Shown: positions 39,544 through 48,941 of the stretch, one piece after another
How positions within the stretch are numbered: position 1 is the stretch's first letter
Layout of the letters: each line of letters opens with the position of its first letter
Source of the DNA: Bauldia sp.
Lineage (GTDB): Bacteria > Pseudomonadota > Alphaproteobacteria > Rhizobiales > Kaistiaceae
NCBI GenBank assembly: GCA_037200845.1
Contig: JBBCGQ010000001.1
Coordinates: 1,054,001 to 1,118,000, forward strand
DNA: 64,000 nt
Direction: 5' to 3'
Notes under the pieces: model-generated
Told to the model about the DNA's origin: nothing
Database searches by the model: none
What the model saw: the letters and a program-made list of their open reading frames with translations, nothing else
Translations under genes and position numbers: made by a program

Positions 39544-41754
39544 CTACTCGACGAACACCGTAACCCGATCCGATTTCCCGTCCTTGTCGACGACGGAAAG
39601 TGTCACGAACCCCGGCCCGTCCGGCTGCCACGATTCCTCGCGGCCGAACGGCACCCGCGCGATCGGCGCGCCGTTGACGAAGAAGGTGAACGGCGGCGCC
39701 CCGTTGCGCACCTTGATCACCAGCGGCGTCGGGTCGCCTTCCTTGATGCCGAGATCGACCATCACGCCGTCGAGCGGATACGAAATCTCGGGCAGGTCGC
39801 GATCGATCATCGTCGGCTCGCCCGGCATGCGGAAATGGCGGAGCGGCGCCGGCAGCGCCGAGGTCGTGTCGGCGACGATGGTATCCGGCGGCCGGCCGGG
39901 GAGCGGCGCCCGCTTCGGGCCCAGCCGGTCGAATGCCTCGAACAGGATCGGCGCCGCCGAGACGATGCCCGACAGGCCGACCACCGGCGTGCCGTCCGGC
40001 CGCCCGATCCACACGCCGATGACGTGCGCGCCGTCGAAGCCGATCGCCCACGCGTCGCGGTAGCCGTACGACGTGCCGGTCTTGTAGGCGACGCGCCCCG
40101 GCGATCCGTTGATCGGCGGCGGCACGTCCTTGAGGATATCGGTGACGTACCAGGCCGCAGCCGGCGACAGCACCGGCGCCCCTGACTCGATCGGCGCCGC
40201 GTCGGAGATGCCGTCGCGCAGCGTCACCGCCGTGCCGCCGCGCGCGATCGCGGCGTAGAGCGCGACCAGGTCGCGGAGCGTCACGCCTAGCCCGCCGAGG
40301 CCGACCGCGAGGCCCGGCGCCGAGGCGTCCGGCATCACGGCGTTGACCGTCGCCCGCTTCAGCCGCGCGATCAGCCGCGCCGGCCCCACCGCGTTCAGCG
40401 CGATCACCGCCGGCACATTGAGCGACTGCTCCAGCGCCTCGCGCACCGTCACGGTGCCGCGGTGGAAGCCGTCGAAGTTTTCGGGCGCGTAGCCGCCGAA
40501 GCCGGTCGGCCGGTCCTCAATCAGGGATTCCGGATGTGCCAGCCCCGCCTCGAAGGCGAGACCGTAGATCAGCGGCTTCAGCGTCGAGCCCGGCGAGCGC
40601 ACCGCCCGCGTCATGTCGACATGCCCGTCGCGCTGCTCATCGAACAGCCCGCCAGAGCCGACGGAAGCGAGGATCGCGCCCGACATGACGTCGGCAACCA
40701 CGATGGCGACCGACAGCTTCGGCCCCATCGCCTTGATGCGGTCGGACGCCAGCGACTGCAGCGACGCCTGCAGGTCGCGCGAGATGGTCAGCTTGTCGAC
40801 CGCCTGTCCGGGCCGCGCCTCCACCGCCTGTTGCGCCAGATGCGGCGCCAGCATCGGGAACGGCCGCCGCGCATCCGGCACGCGCTCGGTCTTGGCCGCA
40901 TCGGCCGTGTCGGCGTCGATGGCGCCGGCCGACGCCAGCCGGTCGAGCACGCGGTCGCGCGCCGCTTGCGCCGCCGCGGCATCCCGGTCCGGCCGCCGCG
41001 CCTCGGGCGACTGGGGCAGGGCGACCAGCAGCGCCGCCTCGGCCGTCGTCAGCCGCCCCGGCTCCTTGCCGAAATAGGCGAGGCTGGCCGCGCGGATGCC
41101 CTCGATGTTGCCGCCGTAAGGCGCCAGCGTCAGGTAGAGGTCGAGGATCTCGCCCTTGGAGAATTGCGTCTCGAGCTTCCGCGCGATCGCTATCTGTCTG
41201 AGCTTGCCGGTGACACTGCGCGTGCCGCTGTCGTCGATCAGCCGCGCCACCTGCATGGTCAGCGTCGAGCCGCCCGAGACGATGTGCCCGCCGGCGAGCA
41301 CGAACTGCCCGGCGGCCCGCACCAGCGCCCAGGCATCGACGCCGTCATGGGTCGAGAAGCGCCGGTCCTCGTAGGCGACCAGCATGTCGAGATAGCGCTT
41401 GTCGACCTCCGCCCGCTTCACCGGCAGCCGCCACCGCCCGTCGACGATGGTGAACGGCCGCAGAAGCTTGCCGTCGCGGTCGACGACGATGGTCGAGGTC
41501 GGCACGGCGGAAGCCGCAGGAAAATCCGGCAGCGACGCTTCGATTTCGCCGACCGTCTGCCAGGCGGCGAACCCGACGACGCCGACCGCCGCAAGAAGGA
41601 ATGCCGCGCTGGCGACCGCGAACTTGATCCTCCCCCGCAAAGCGGGGGAGGGGGACCGGCGAAGCCGGTGGAGGGGGCCGCCCCCTCCGTCGCTACGCGC
41701 CACCTCCCCCGCGCCGCGGGGGAGGATCACTGCCGGCCGCGGACCGTCACTCAT
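39544..41754 (-). CDS. pbpC: penicillin-binding protein 1C
   Basis: 736 residues from ATG 41754, 4 nt after the alpha-2-macroglobulin gene stop. A short cytoplasmic tail and one membrane helix (about 45-67) precede a GT51 transglycosylase domain (YEDRRFSTHDGVD, GGSTLTMQ) and a transpeptidase domain with SPGSTLKPLIYG (SxxK), EQSLNVP (SxN) and YKTGTSYGY (KTG). A C-terminal BiPBP_C-like beta domain ends the protein. It polymerises and crosslinks peptidoglycan at the outer face of the inner membrane. Residues ~10-43 are encoded by a palindromic repeat element and are probably not ancestral. Confidence 0.93.
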   Translation of the reverse strand: MSDGPRPAVILPRGAGEVARSDGGGGPLHRLRRSPSPALRGRIKFAVASAAFLLAAVGVVGFAAWQTVGEIEASLPDFPAASAVPTSTIVVDRDGKLLRPFTIVDGRWRLPVKRAEVDKRYLDMLVAYEDRRFSTHDGVDAWALVRAAGQFVLAGGHIVSGGSTLTMQVARLIDDSGTRSVTGKLRQIAIARKLETQFSKGEILDLYLTLAPYGGNIEGIRAASLAYFGKEPGRLTTAEAALLVALPQSPEARRPDRDAAAAQAARDRVLDRLASAGAIDADTADAAKTERVPDARRPFPMLAPHLAQQAVEARPGQAVDKLTISRDLQASLQSLASDRIKAMGPKLSVAIVVADVMSGAILASVGSGGLFDEQRDGHVDMTRAVRSPGSTLKPLIYGLAFEAGLAHPESLIEDRPTGFGGYAPENFDGFHRGTVTVREALEQSLNVPAVIALNAVGPARLIARLKRATVNAVMPDASAPGLAVGLGGLGVTLRDLVALYAAIARGGTAVTLRDGISDAAPIESGAPVLSPAAAWYVTDILKDVPPPINGSPGRVAYKTGTSYGYRDAWAIGFDGAHVIGVWIGRPDGTPVVGLSGIVSAAPILFEAFDRLGPKRAPLPGRPPDTIVADTTSALPAPLRHFRMPGEPTMIDRDLPEISYPLDGVMVDLGIKEGDPTPLVIKVRNGAPPFTFFVNGAPIARVPFGREESWQPDGPGFVTLSVVDKDGKSDRVTVFVE
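41626..41728. repeat. palindromic repeat element inside the pbpC coding region
   Basis: Bounded by GATCCTCCCCCGC and its complement, 103 nt. It resembles the intergenic element before cysI (63235-63373): both contain CTCCCCCGCAA, GCGGGGGAGGGGG, a small GCGAAGC hairpin and TGGAGGGGGC. Here it is read in frame as pbpC residues about 10-43. Confidence 0.75.
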
Positions 41755-41758
41755 CCAG

Positions 41759-44700
41759 CTACCGCGTCGGCCCGACCACCTCGACCGTGCCGGTGCCTGT
41801 GCGGGCGAAGAGTTCCGGCCGGTACATGTCCTCGACCGTCGCCGCCGGCTGGGCGAAGACGCCCGGCGAGACGGCGCGCACCGAGTAGGCGACCGTGATG
41901 TCGGTCGACGAGCCGTCATCGCGGTCGACCGCGGCGATGAAGCGGTCGGTGCGTGCTTCGGTATGGGTCGCCGTCGAGGTCGACAGCCAGTCGTAGGATT
42001 GCACCGAGCCGCCCGTCGAGATGTCGGGATTCTCGATCTCGAACCCGGCCGGGATCGGGTCGGTGATCATCAGGTGGCCGCCGTAGTCGTGGTCGGAGGT
42101 CACGTTGATCTCGACCACGAAGCGGTCGTTCTGCTTCACCGTGGCGATGTCGGCTTCCTCGCCGTCGGGCGTGTAGTACGTCCGCTCGATCTTGAAGCCG
42201 TTGCCGCCGGCGGGATCCGGCGTCGTCGGCACGCCGGTCGCCGCCACGATCGCGTCGAGCTTGTCGGCGCCGAGATTTTCGATCTCGACCGGCGTCTGCT
42301 CGACGCGGTCGCCGGAGAAGCGGCGGAAAAGCGGCGCCGCGATGCGCTGCCCGTCGATCGAGAAATCGGTCTTCGCCGAATCCTTGATGAGGGCCGCCGC
42401 GGCGAGCAGCATCCACGAATTCTCCTGCGTGCTCGTGTAGGTCTTCTTCATCTCGTTCGCGGCGATGCGCGAAGCGAGGGTGCGGATATCGACGCTGTCC
42501 TCGTTGGTCTCCGCCGCAAGCGTCAGCACTGCCGCCTGGTCGCGCAGGATGGTGCCGTAGTCGCGCCGCCAGAAGGGCTTCGCCTCCTGCTTGTAGACGT
42601 CGGCCATCGCCGCGTTGAAGGCGCGCCCGGCCCGTTGCCGGTCGCCATAGAGCGCCATCGCCGCGCCGATCTGGGCCTTGGCGAGCGGGGTGGAGAACGC
42701 GGTCAGCTTCGAGTCCGTGTAGTAGCGCAGGTCGCCGATCGCCGCCCGGCCCGTGCGGGCGAGCACGTAGAGCGAATAGGCGATGTCCTCGCCGCCCGAC
42801 TCGAAGTCGTTGGCATAGGCGATGCGGTTGGCGAGGTTGTCGAGCGCCAGCGTCTTGGCGAGGTCGGGCACCTGGTAGCCCTTCTCCGAGGCGCGCGTCA
42901 GGAAGTCGGTGACGTACGCATCGAGCCACAGGTCGTTGCCGGCGCCCTCCGGCCCCCAGAGGCCGAAGCTGCCGGACGCCGCCTGGTCGGCGAGCACGCC
43001 CTGGATCGCCTTCTGCACCCGCGCCCGCACGTCCGCGTCGGCCGCAAGCCCGATGGAAGCCGCGACGTCGTCGAGATAGACGAGCGGCATCGCGCGCGAC
43101 GTGAGTTGCTCGACACAGCCGTACGGGTAGCGGTCGAGCGCATCGAGGATGCCCGACACGTCGAGCGGCCCGGCGCCGCCGAGCGACACCGCCACCGACG
43201 TCGTGCCCGGCACGAAATCGGTGAGCAGCTCGCCGTCGATGGTGAGCGAACCGCCGCCCGCCACCGAGACGACGTTACGCCGCGTCACCGGCGTTCCCGG
43301 CGGACGGATTCCGAGCATCAGGTTCGCCGGGAAGGTCTCGCCGTTGGGCGCGGTCAGCGTCACGTTGATGTCGAAGTCGCCGGCCCTGTCGCCGCTTATC
43401 GGAATGTTGAAGGCGACGCGCTGCTTCTCGGCGAGCGTCACGTTGCGCGTGGCGTCCTCGTCCTTGAAGCCGATGCCTTCGCCGGTCGCGACCGCCAGCG
43501 TGTAGTCGCCGGCCGGTCCCGAAAGATTGTTGAGCTCGACCAGCAGACGTGAGGAGTCGCCGACGGCCAGGAAGCGCGGCACGCTCGCGGTCACCACGAC
43601 CGGGTCGCGCACCAGCACGTCCTTGGCAACATGGCCGACGCCGCCCGCCGACCACGCCATCGCCATGATGCGGACGCTGCCGTTGAAGTCGGGCACGTCG
43701 AAGGTCACCGACGCCTTACCCTGATCGTCGACGGCGAGGATGCCGGAGTAGAACGCCAGGAGCTTCTGCGTCGGCGGCGGCGATTTCAGCCGCACCGCCT
43801 CGCTGTCGCCGCCCGAGCGCACCGCGCCCGGCACGCCCTGCATGCGGTCGATCAGCAGCCCGTAGAGGTCGCGGATCTCCATGCCGAGCTTGCGCTGGCC
43901 GAAGTACCAGTCGTCCGGCGCCGGCGTCTTGAAGTTGGTGAGGTTGAGGATGCCGACGTCGACCGCGGCGATGGTGACGAACGCATTCTCGCCCGGCTTG
44001 AGGTTGGTGATCGTGAACGGGATCGTCATCGGCCCGCGCGGACGCAATTCGTCCGGCACGTCGAGCGACACGTTGAGTAGCCGGTCTCCGGGCGAGACCT
44101 TCGCCCACGTCAGGCCGACGGCGCGCGCCGGCATGCGCTTCGCCTCCACGTCCATCGGACGGTAGAGCGTCGCGGTGACGTAGGCGCCCGGGCCCCAATC
44201 CTCGGTGATCTGCAGATCGACCGTGGTGCCGCCCTCCGGCACGTCCACCGTCTTCATCGCGATCAGCCGGTCGTCCATCACCTGGATGAGCGCCGTGCCC
44301 GCGAAGCGCGGGTCGAGGCGAAGCTTCGCCGTATCACCGATCTGGTAAGCCGGCTTGTCGAGCGCTACCTGCAGCGTGTCCGGGGTGTCGGACGACGCCA
44401 CGGCGCGGTACCAGCCGGCGTAGAACTCGACGCTCGACGCGGTGCTGTCGCCGTCGCTGACGGTCAGGCGGTAGTCGCCCCATTTCACCGACGAATTGAT
44501 GCGCGCCGGCCCGTCCGCCTTGAAGTCGACGGTGCCGCCATCGACCTTGGAGGCGGTCGTGATCAGCTCGTAGTTCCACGTGCCGTTGGTGCGGTACCAC
44601 TGGTAGTCCGACTCGATGCGCTCGAGCTTCCACGTGGCGCCGGCCTTGCCGATGCGGTTGCCGTCGGGGCCGACCAGGATCGTGTCGAACCCGGCGGAGG

Positions 44701-47248
44701 CGCCTTCCTCGACGTCGCCGTCGAAGGCCGTCTTGATGCCGATCATCGGACCCGCCGCGGAAACCGGGCGGGCGAGGGTGCGCTCCACCGCGCGGCCGTT
44801 GGTGTCGGCGACGCGCAGGATGAGGTTGGCGCTGAACGGCCGCGTCGAGGAGGGCAGCGTCGGCAGCGTCACGTCGAACGTCGCCTTGCCGTCCTCGTCG
44901 GTGGTCGCGTCGATGTCCAGCGTGTCGCGGGTCGGGTCGATGCTTTCCTCCGCCAGGCCGAACTTGTAGCCGGGGAAGGCGTCGATCGTGTCGGTCGGCA
45001 TCAGTACGGCCTCGCCCTCGACGGTGAGGTCGGGCGCGGCGGCGCCGTAGAGGTAGCGCGCCTCGAGGTTGATCGAGGTCGCCCCGGTGCGGTCATAGAC
45101 CTTGGCGTCGGTGTCGACGGTCAGCGCCAGCCTTTCCGGCTCGAAATCCTCGACCAGCACCGTCGTCTCGGCGATCGGCGAATCCTTCGGGTCGGCATAG
45201 AGGCTGATCTGCCACGAGCCGCGCATCGTGTTGTCCTGCAGCACGATGTCGTCGCTGTAGCCGCCGAGGCCGGCGTCGCTGAGGGTGTCGCGCTTGTACT
45301 CGACGCCGTCCGGCCGCTCGACGATCAGCGTCATCGCCAGATCGTCGACCGCCTTGGCGTGCGTGTCGCGCACCAGCCCGGTCAGGTGGATCGTCTCGCC
45401 GGGGCGATAGATGCCGCGCTCGGGCGTCAGGAACGCATCGAGCTTCTGCGGGGCAGGGCGCCCGTCGACGCCGCGGTCGGTGAGATCGAAGGCGGCGCGG
45501 GTGAGATCGAGGAAGGCGAAGTCCGTGCCTGTCGGCGTGCCGGCGAGCACCAGTTGCGGGGCGTTGCCGCCGGTGCCGCGGGCGAGCCCCGGCTCGAAGA
45601 CGGCCGAGCCGTCGCCATCGGTCTGCGCGGTGCCCAGAATCTCGTTGTTCACCGCCAGAAGCTGCAGGCCGACGCCGGCAACCGCCTGCGCGTTCGACAG
45701 CGAGCGCACGACGACGTGGATGCCGTCGTCGCCCGAGAGCGCCGTCAGCCCGAGATCGGAAACGATGAACCACTGCGTCGCCACCGGGCCGTAGTCGTCG
45801 CCGTTGCCGGTCGCCGGCGCCGCGGTGATGACGTAGACCCCCGGCCGCATGGCCGGCACGGCGTCCGAGATCGGGATGCCGGTGACCTGGTTCTGGTTCA
45901 GCTCCGACTTGATGTCGACGGTGCCTTCCCAGACCTGCTCGCCGCTGCTGTTGGCGATGTCCTCGGCGCTGTACTGGCTGAGCTGCGACAGGAAATTGCC
46001 GCCGCGCACGACGTCCACCAGCCCGCGGTCCGGGATGCGGTAGATCGTGGCCTTGGCCTTGTCGGTGTTGACCGAGGTGAGCGGGATCGAGGCGCCCGGG
46101 CCCGCCGGCAGCACGTAGGCATTGCCGGCAAAGCCGACCCACGGCGCGCGGTCGCGCACGTAGACCGACAGCTCGACCGGATGGCCGAGCGTCTCGCCGT
46201 CCTTCGCCGGCAGCTCGCCGCGCAGCCGCACCGTGTAGCGGCCACCATGCTTCACGCCGTTGATGCAGATCTGCTGGTCCTGCGGCTCGACGGCGAGGCC
46301 CTCGCCGCCGTCGACGGTGACGAAATTGGCGAGATCGGGCCGGTCGACCGGCAGCGAATCGGAAAACTTTACGCAGATCTGCGGGCTGGCGCTGTCCGCC
46401 TCGACCGTGTTGTCGACGACGCGGAAGCCGTGCTCGGCGACCACCTTGTCGTAGGAGTCCTGCACCCGCTGGACCTTGTTGATCGCCAGGCTGGCGCGAT
46501 AGGCGCGGATCGAGGGCAGCCAGATTTCGCGCTTGGCGAGTGCGTCGCCGAGCAGGCCCAGCGCCTCGGCGCGGTCGGATTTGGTCTCGGCGCGGAGGTA
46601 CGCGTTGGTGGCCGCGGCGGATGCATCGATGTTGGCGCGGTCCTTGTCGGAATAGCTGTCCGGGTTGCGGGCAAGCGAGGCGACCGCATAGTCGAGCCAT
46701 GCGCCCGGATCTTCCGGCGCCAGCGCCAGCGCCTCGCCGAAGGCGGCCGCCGCGGCGTCATACGATTGCGTGCGGAACGCGACGCCGCCCGCCTTGCGCT
46801 GGTCGGCGTAGCTGTCGCCGCTCACCGAGTAGCGCGTCTTGAGGTCGCCGACCTGGGTGCGCGCCTCGTCGATCATGCTCTGCTCGAGGAAGGTGAGTTC
46901 GCCGAGCCGCTGCTTCTCGATGCTGGGCGTCAGGTCGGCCACCTCGACGACGCGGCCGGCAATGGCGCTGGAGGAGGCGGCGAGTTCGCCGAAGTCCGAC
47001 TTCAGGAAGCACCAGCCCGCCTTGGTGTTGAAGGTGAAGGCGCGGCAGGTGTTGTCCGAGAGGCAGGCCGCCTGGCAGGCCGGCAAGTCGACATTCTTCA
47101 CCGTCTTTGTATCGAAGCCGGAGTAGTCGGCATCGTTGGTGACGATCACGCGTCGCTCCGCGGCGGTGGCGTTGCCGGCGGCGACCGCAGCCACCGCGAG
47201 AAGAACGACAGTCAGGAGATGCCGGTGAAGGGCGTGAAGGACGCGCAT
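41759..47248 (-). CDS. bacterial alpha-2-macroglobulin family lipoprotein-like protein
   Basis: 1829 residues. A signal peptide (about 1-29) precedes a PAN/apple-like domain (DLPACQAACLSDNTCRAF, WCFLKSDFG). A tetratricopeptide-like stretch, several macroglobulin-like domains (e.g. GIYRPGETIHLTGLVRD), and an A2M thioester domain follow. The thioester motif GCVEQ is present with Cys1378. Bacterial alpha-2-macroglobulins trap proteases in the periplasm and are typically encoded with pbpC, as here: pbpC starts 4 nt downstream, presumably repairing the wall after protease attack. The start at 47248 is chosen for the signal peptide. The protein ends TGTVEVVGPTR. It has no lipobox, so it is likely soluble and periplasmic rather than lipid-anchored. 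Confidence 0.92.
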   Translation of the reverse strand: MRVLHALHRHLLTVVLLAVAAVAAGNATAAERRVIVTNDADYSGFDTKTVKNVDLPACQAACLSDNTCRAFTFNTKAGWCFLKSDFGELAASSSAIAGRVVEVADLTPSIEKQRLGELTFLEQSMIDEARTQVGDLKTRYSVSGDSYADQRKAGGVAFRTQSYDAAAAAFGEALALAPEDPGAWLDYAVASLARNPDSYSDKDRANIDASAAATNAYLRAETKSDRAEALGLLGDALAKREIWLPSIRAYRASLAINKVQRVQDSYDKVVAEHGFRVVDNTVEADSASPQICVKFSDSLPVDRPDLANFVTVDGGEGLAVEPQDQQICINGVKHGGRYTVRLRGELPAKDGETLGHPVELSVYVRDRAPWVGFAGNAYVLPAGPGASIPLTSVNTDKAKATIYRIPDRGLVDVVRGGNFLSQLSQYSAEDIANSSGEQVWEGTVDIKSELNQNQVTGIPISDAVPAMRPGVYVITAAPATGNGDDYGPVATQWFIVSDLGLTALSGDDGIHVVVRSLSNAQAVAGVGLQLLAVNNEILGTAQTDGDGSAVFEPGLARGTGGNAPQLVLAGTPTGTDFAFLDLTRAAFDLTDRGVDGRPAPQKLDAFLTPERGIYRPGETIHLTGLVRDTHAKAVDDLAMTLIVERPDGVEYKRDTLSDAGLGGYSDDIVLQDNTMRGSWQISLYADPKDSPIAETTVLVEDFEPERLALTVDTDAKVYDRTGATSINLEARYLYGAAAPDLTVEGEAVLMPTDTIDAFPGYKFGLAEESIDPTRDTLDIDATTDEDGKATFDVTLPTLPSSTRPFSANLILRVADTNGRAVERTLARPVSAAGPMIGIKTAFDGDVEEGASAGFDTILVGPDGNRIGKAGATWKLERIESDYQWYRTNGTWNYELITTASKVDGGTVDFKADGPARINSSVKWGDYRLTVSDGDSTASSVEFYAGWYRAVASSDTPDTLQVALDKPAYQIGDTAKLRLDPRFAGTALIQVMDDRLIAMKTVDVPEGGTTVDLQITEDWGPGAYVTATLYRPMDVEAKRMPARAVGLTWAKVSPGDRLLNVSLDVPDELRPRGPMTIPFTITNLKPGENAFVTIAAVDVGILNLTNFKTPAPDDWYFGQRKLGMEIRDLYGLLIDRMQGVPGAVRSGGDSEAVRLKSPPPTQKLLAFYSGILAVDDQGKASVTFDVPDFNGSVRIMAMAWSAGGVGHVAKDVLVRDPVVVTASVPRFLAVGDSSRLLVELNNLSGPAGDYTLAVATGEGIGFKDEDATRNVTLAEKQRVAFNIPISGDRAGDFDINVTLTAPNGETFPANLMLGIRPPGTPVTRRNVVSVAGGGSLTIDGELLTDFVPGTTSVAVSLGGAGPLDVSGILDALDRYPYGCVEQLTSRAMPLVYLDDVAASIGLAADADVRARVQKAIQGVLADQAASGSFGLWGPEGAGNDLWLDAYVTDFLTRASEKGYQVPDLAKTLALDNLANRIAYANDFESGGEDIAYSLYVLARTGRAAIGDLRYYTDSKLTAFSTPLAKAQIGAAMALYGDRQRAGRAFNAAMADVYKQEAKPFWRRDYGTILRDQAAVLTLAAETNEDSVDIRTLASRIAANEMKKTYTSTQENSWMLLAAAALIKDSAKTDFSIDGQRIAAPLFRRFSGDRVEQTPVEIENLGADKLDAIVAATGVPTTPDPAGGNGFKIERTYYTPDGEEADIATVKQNDRFVVEINVTSDHDYGGHLMITDPIPAGFEIENPDISTGGSVQSYDWLSTSTATHTEARTDRFIAAVDRDDGSSTDITVAYSVRAVSPGVFAQPAATVEDMYRPELFARTGTGTVEVVGPTR

Positions 47249-47309
47249 GGGACCTCTGCGTGGCTGCCGCCCTGCCGATGGGCGGTGGCTGACATTATGA
47301 AAGGGCCGC

Positions 47310-47326
47310 TGCACGGTAAAGGTGAC
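47310..47326 (+). promoter_or_regulatory. candidate NtrC-type enhancer site
   Basis: TGCACG-N5-GGTGAC matches 9 of 12 positions of the NtrC dyad TGCACC-N5-GGTGCA and lies about 180 nt upstream of the sigma-54 promoter, a normal enhancer distance. A neighbouring dyad CGGTGT-GAG-ACACCG (47334-47348) may be a second site. Confidence 0.4.
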
Positions 47327-47506
47327 ACGCAACCGGTGTGAGACACCGATCACACGCCTGCGGGCCGCCGCCGCTAATACAGGCTGCCACTGCTCATTCC
47401 CTGGGCGCGATCAATCCGTGAGCATCGCGCTCTGCTGCGCTGCCGAAAGAAGCAGCATCGCAGCGCGAAGAGGCCGCGCGGAATCTGGATTCCGTCTTCG
47501 CATATC

Positions 47507-47521
47507 TGGCACACCGTTTGC
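47507..47521 (+). promoter_or_regulatory. sigma-54 (RpoN) promoter of the urt operon
   Basis: TGGCAC-N5-TTGC matches the -24/-12 consensus with correct spacing (GG at 47508-47509, GC at 47520-47521). It lies 55 nt upstream of the urtA ATG and points into it. The rest of the 328-nt spacer holds no gene. Confidence 0.7.
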
Positions 47522-47576
47522 GAAACCCTGGCGCGGCGTCCTCCCAATGACGTCCAGTTTCAACAGGGGGAATACA

Positions 47577-48872
47577 ATGCGTACACTGCTCAAGGTCGCC
47601 GGTGCGGCCGCAGTGGCGGCCGTACTTTCGGCCCCGCTGGCACTTCCGGCATATGCCGCCGACGACACGATCAAGGTCGGCATTCTGCATTCGCTGTCTG
47701 GCACGATGGCGATCTCCGAGACCACCCTCAAGGACACGATGCTCTTCCTGATCGATGAGCAGAACAAGAAGGGCGGTCTGCTCGGCAAGAAACTCGAGGG
47801 CGTGGTCGTCGACCCGGCCTCCGACTGGCCGCTCTTCGCCGAAAAGGCGCGCGAGCTGATCAGCCAGGACAAGGTCGTCGCGGTGTTCGGCTGCTGGACG
47901 TCGTCGTCCCGCAAGTCCGTCCTGCCGGTCTTCAAGGAACTGAACTCGATCCTCTTCTATCCCGTGCAGTACGAGGGCGAAGAGTCCGAGCGCAACGTGT
48001 TCTACACCGGTGCCGCTCCGAACCAGCAGGCCATTCCCGCCGTCGACTACCTGATGAGCGACGAAGGCGGCGCGGTGAAGCGCTGGGTGCTGGAAGGCAC
48101 CGACTACGTCTACCCGCGCACCACCAACAAGATTCTCGAGGCCTACCTCCTGGCCAAGGGCGTCGCGCCGGAAGACATCAAGATCAACTACACGCCGTTC
48201 GGCTTCTCCGATTGGCAGACTGAAGTCGCCGCCATCAAGGAGTTCGGCTCGGCCGGCAAGAAGACCGCCGTCGTGTCGACCATCAACGGCGACGCCAACG
48301 TTCCCTTCTACAAGGAACTCGGCAACGCCGGCGTGAAGGCGACCGACATCCCGGTCGTGGCGTTCTCGGTCGGTGAGGAAGAGCTCGCCGGCCTCGACGC
48401 CAAGCCGCTCGTCGGCCATCTCGCTGCCTGGAACTACTTCGAGTCGATCGATACGCCCGAGAACAAGGCGTTCATCGATGGCTGGCACAAGTTCATCGGC
48501 AACGACAAGCGCACCACCAACGACCCGATGGAAGCCCACTACATCGGCTTCAACGCCTGGGTTAAGGCGGTCGAGAAGGCCGGCACCACCGACGCCGACG
48601 CGGTCATTGCCGCGCTCCCCGGCATCGAGGTTCCGAACCTGACCGGAGGCACTGCCAAGGTGCTGCCGAACCACCACATCACCAAGCCCGTCTACATCGG
48701 CGAAATCCGCGAGGACGGCCAGTTCAACGTCGTGTGGAAGTCCGACGGTCTCGTGCCGGGCGACGCCTGGTCCGACTACCTGCCGGGCTCCAAGGACCTC
48801 GACGCCGACTGGGTCACGCTCAAGTGCGGCAACTACAACACCGTCACCAAGACGTGTGGCGGCGCGAGTTAG
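47577..48872 (+). CDS. urtA: urea ABC transporter substrate-binding protein
   Basis: 431 residues with a signal peptide of about 27 residues (AYA-ADD). The mature start IKVGILHSLSGTMAISE is typical of UrtA in the branched-chain amino acid binding-protein superfamily; VFGCWTSSSRKSVLPVFKE, YPVQYEGEESERN and LEGTDYVYPRTTNKIL are UrtA-specific. It captures urea in the periplasm for UrtBC. CAGGGGG precedes ATG 47577. A hairpin between urtA and urtB probably sets an excess of binding protein over permease. Confidence 0.96.
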   Translation: MRTLLKVAGAAAVAAVLSAPLALPAYAADDTIKVGILHSLSGTMAISETTLKDTMLFLIDEQNKKGGLLGKKLEGVVVDPASDWPLFAEKARELISQDKVVAVFGCWTSSSRKSVLPVFKELNSILFYPVQYEGEESERNVFYTGAAPNQQAIPAVDYLMSDEGGAVKRWVLEGTDYVYPRTTNKILEAYLLAKGVAPEDIKINYTPFGFSDWQTEVAAIKEFGSAGKKTAVVSTINGDANVPFYKELGNAGVKATDIPVVAFSVGEEELAGLDAKPLVGHLAAWNYFESIDTPENKAFIDGWHKFIGNDKRTTNDPMEAHYIGFNAWVKAVEKAGTTDADAVIAALPGIEVPNLTGGTAKVLPNHHITKPVYIGEIREDGQFNVVWKSDGLVPGDAWSDYLPGSKDLDADWVTLKCGNYNTVTKTCGGAS

Positions 48873-48893
48873 CGCGTAGCTGATCGAAGACAG

Positions 48894-48924
48894 GGGAGGC
48901 GGCACGTTGCCGTCTCCCGCTTTT
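48894..48924 (+). terminator. intercistronic hairpin, probable partial terminator/attenuator
   Basis: An 11-bp stem (48894-48904 with 48908-48918, one G-T pair) with a 3-nt loop, followed by GCTTTT. It lies between urtA and urtB, where partial termination would favour the binding protein. Confidence 0.55.
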
Positions 48925-48941
48925 CGCGGACCGGAGTGATG

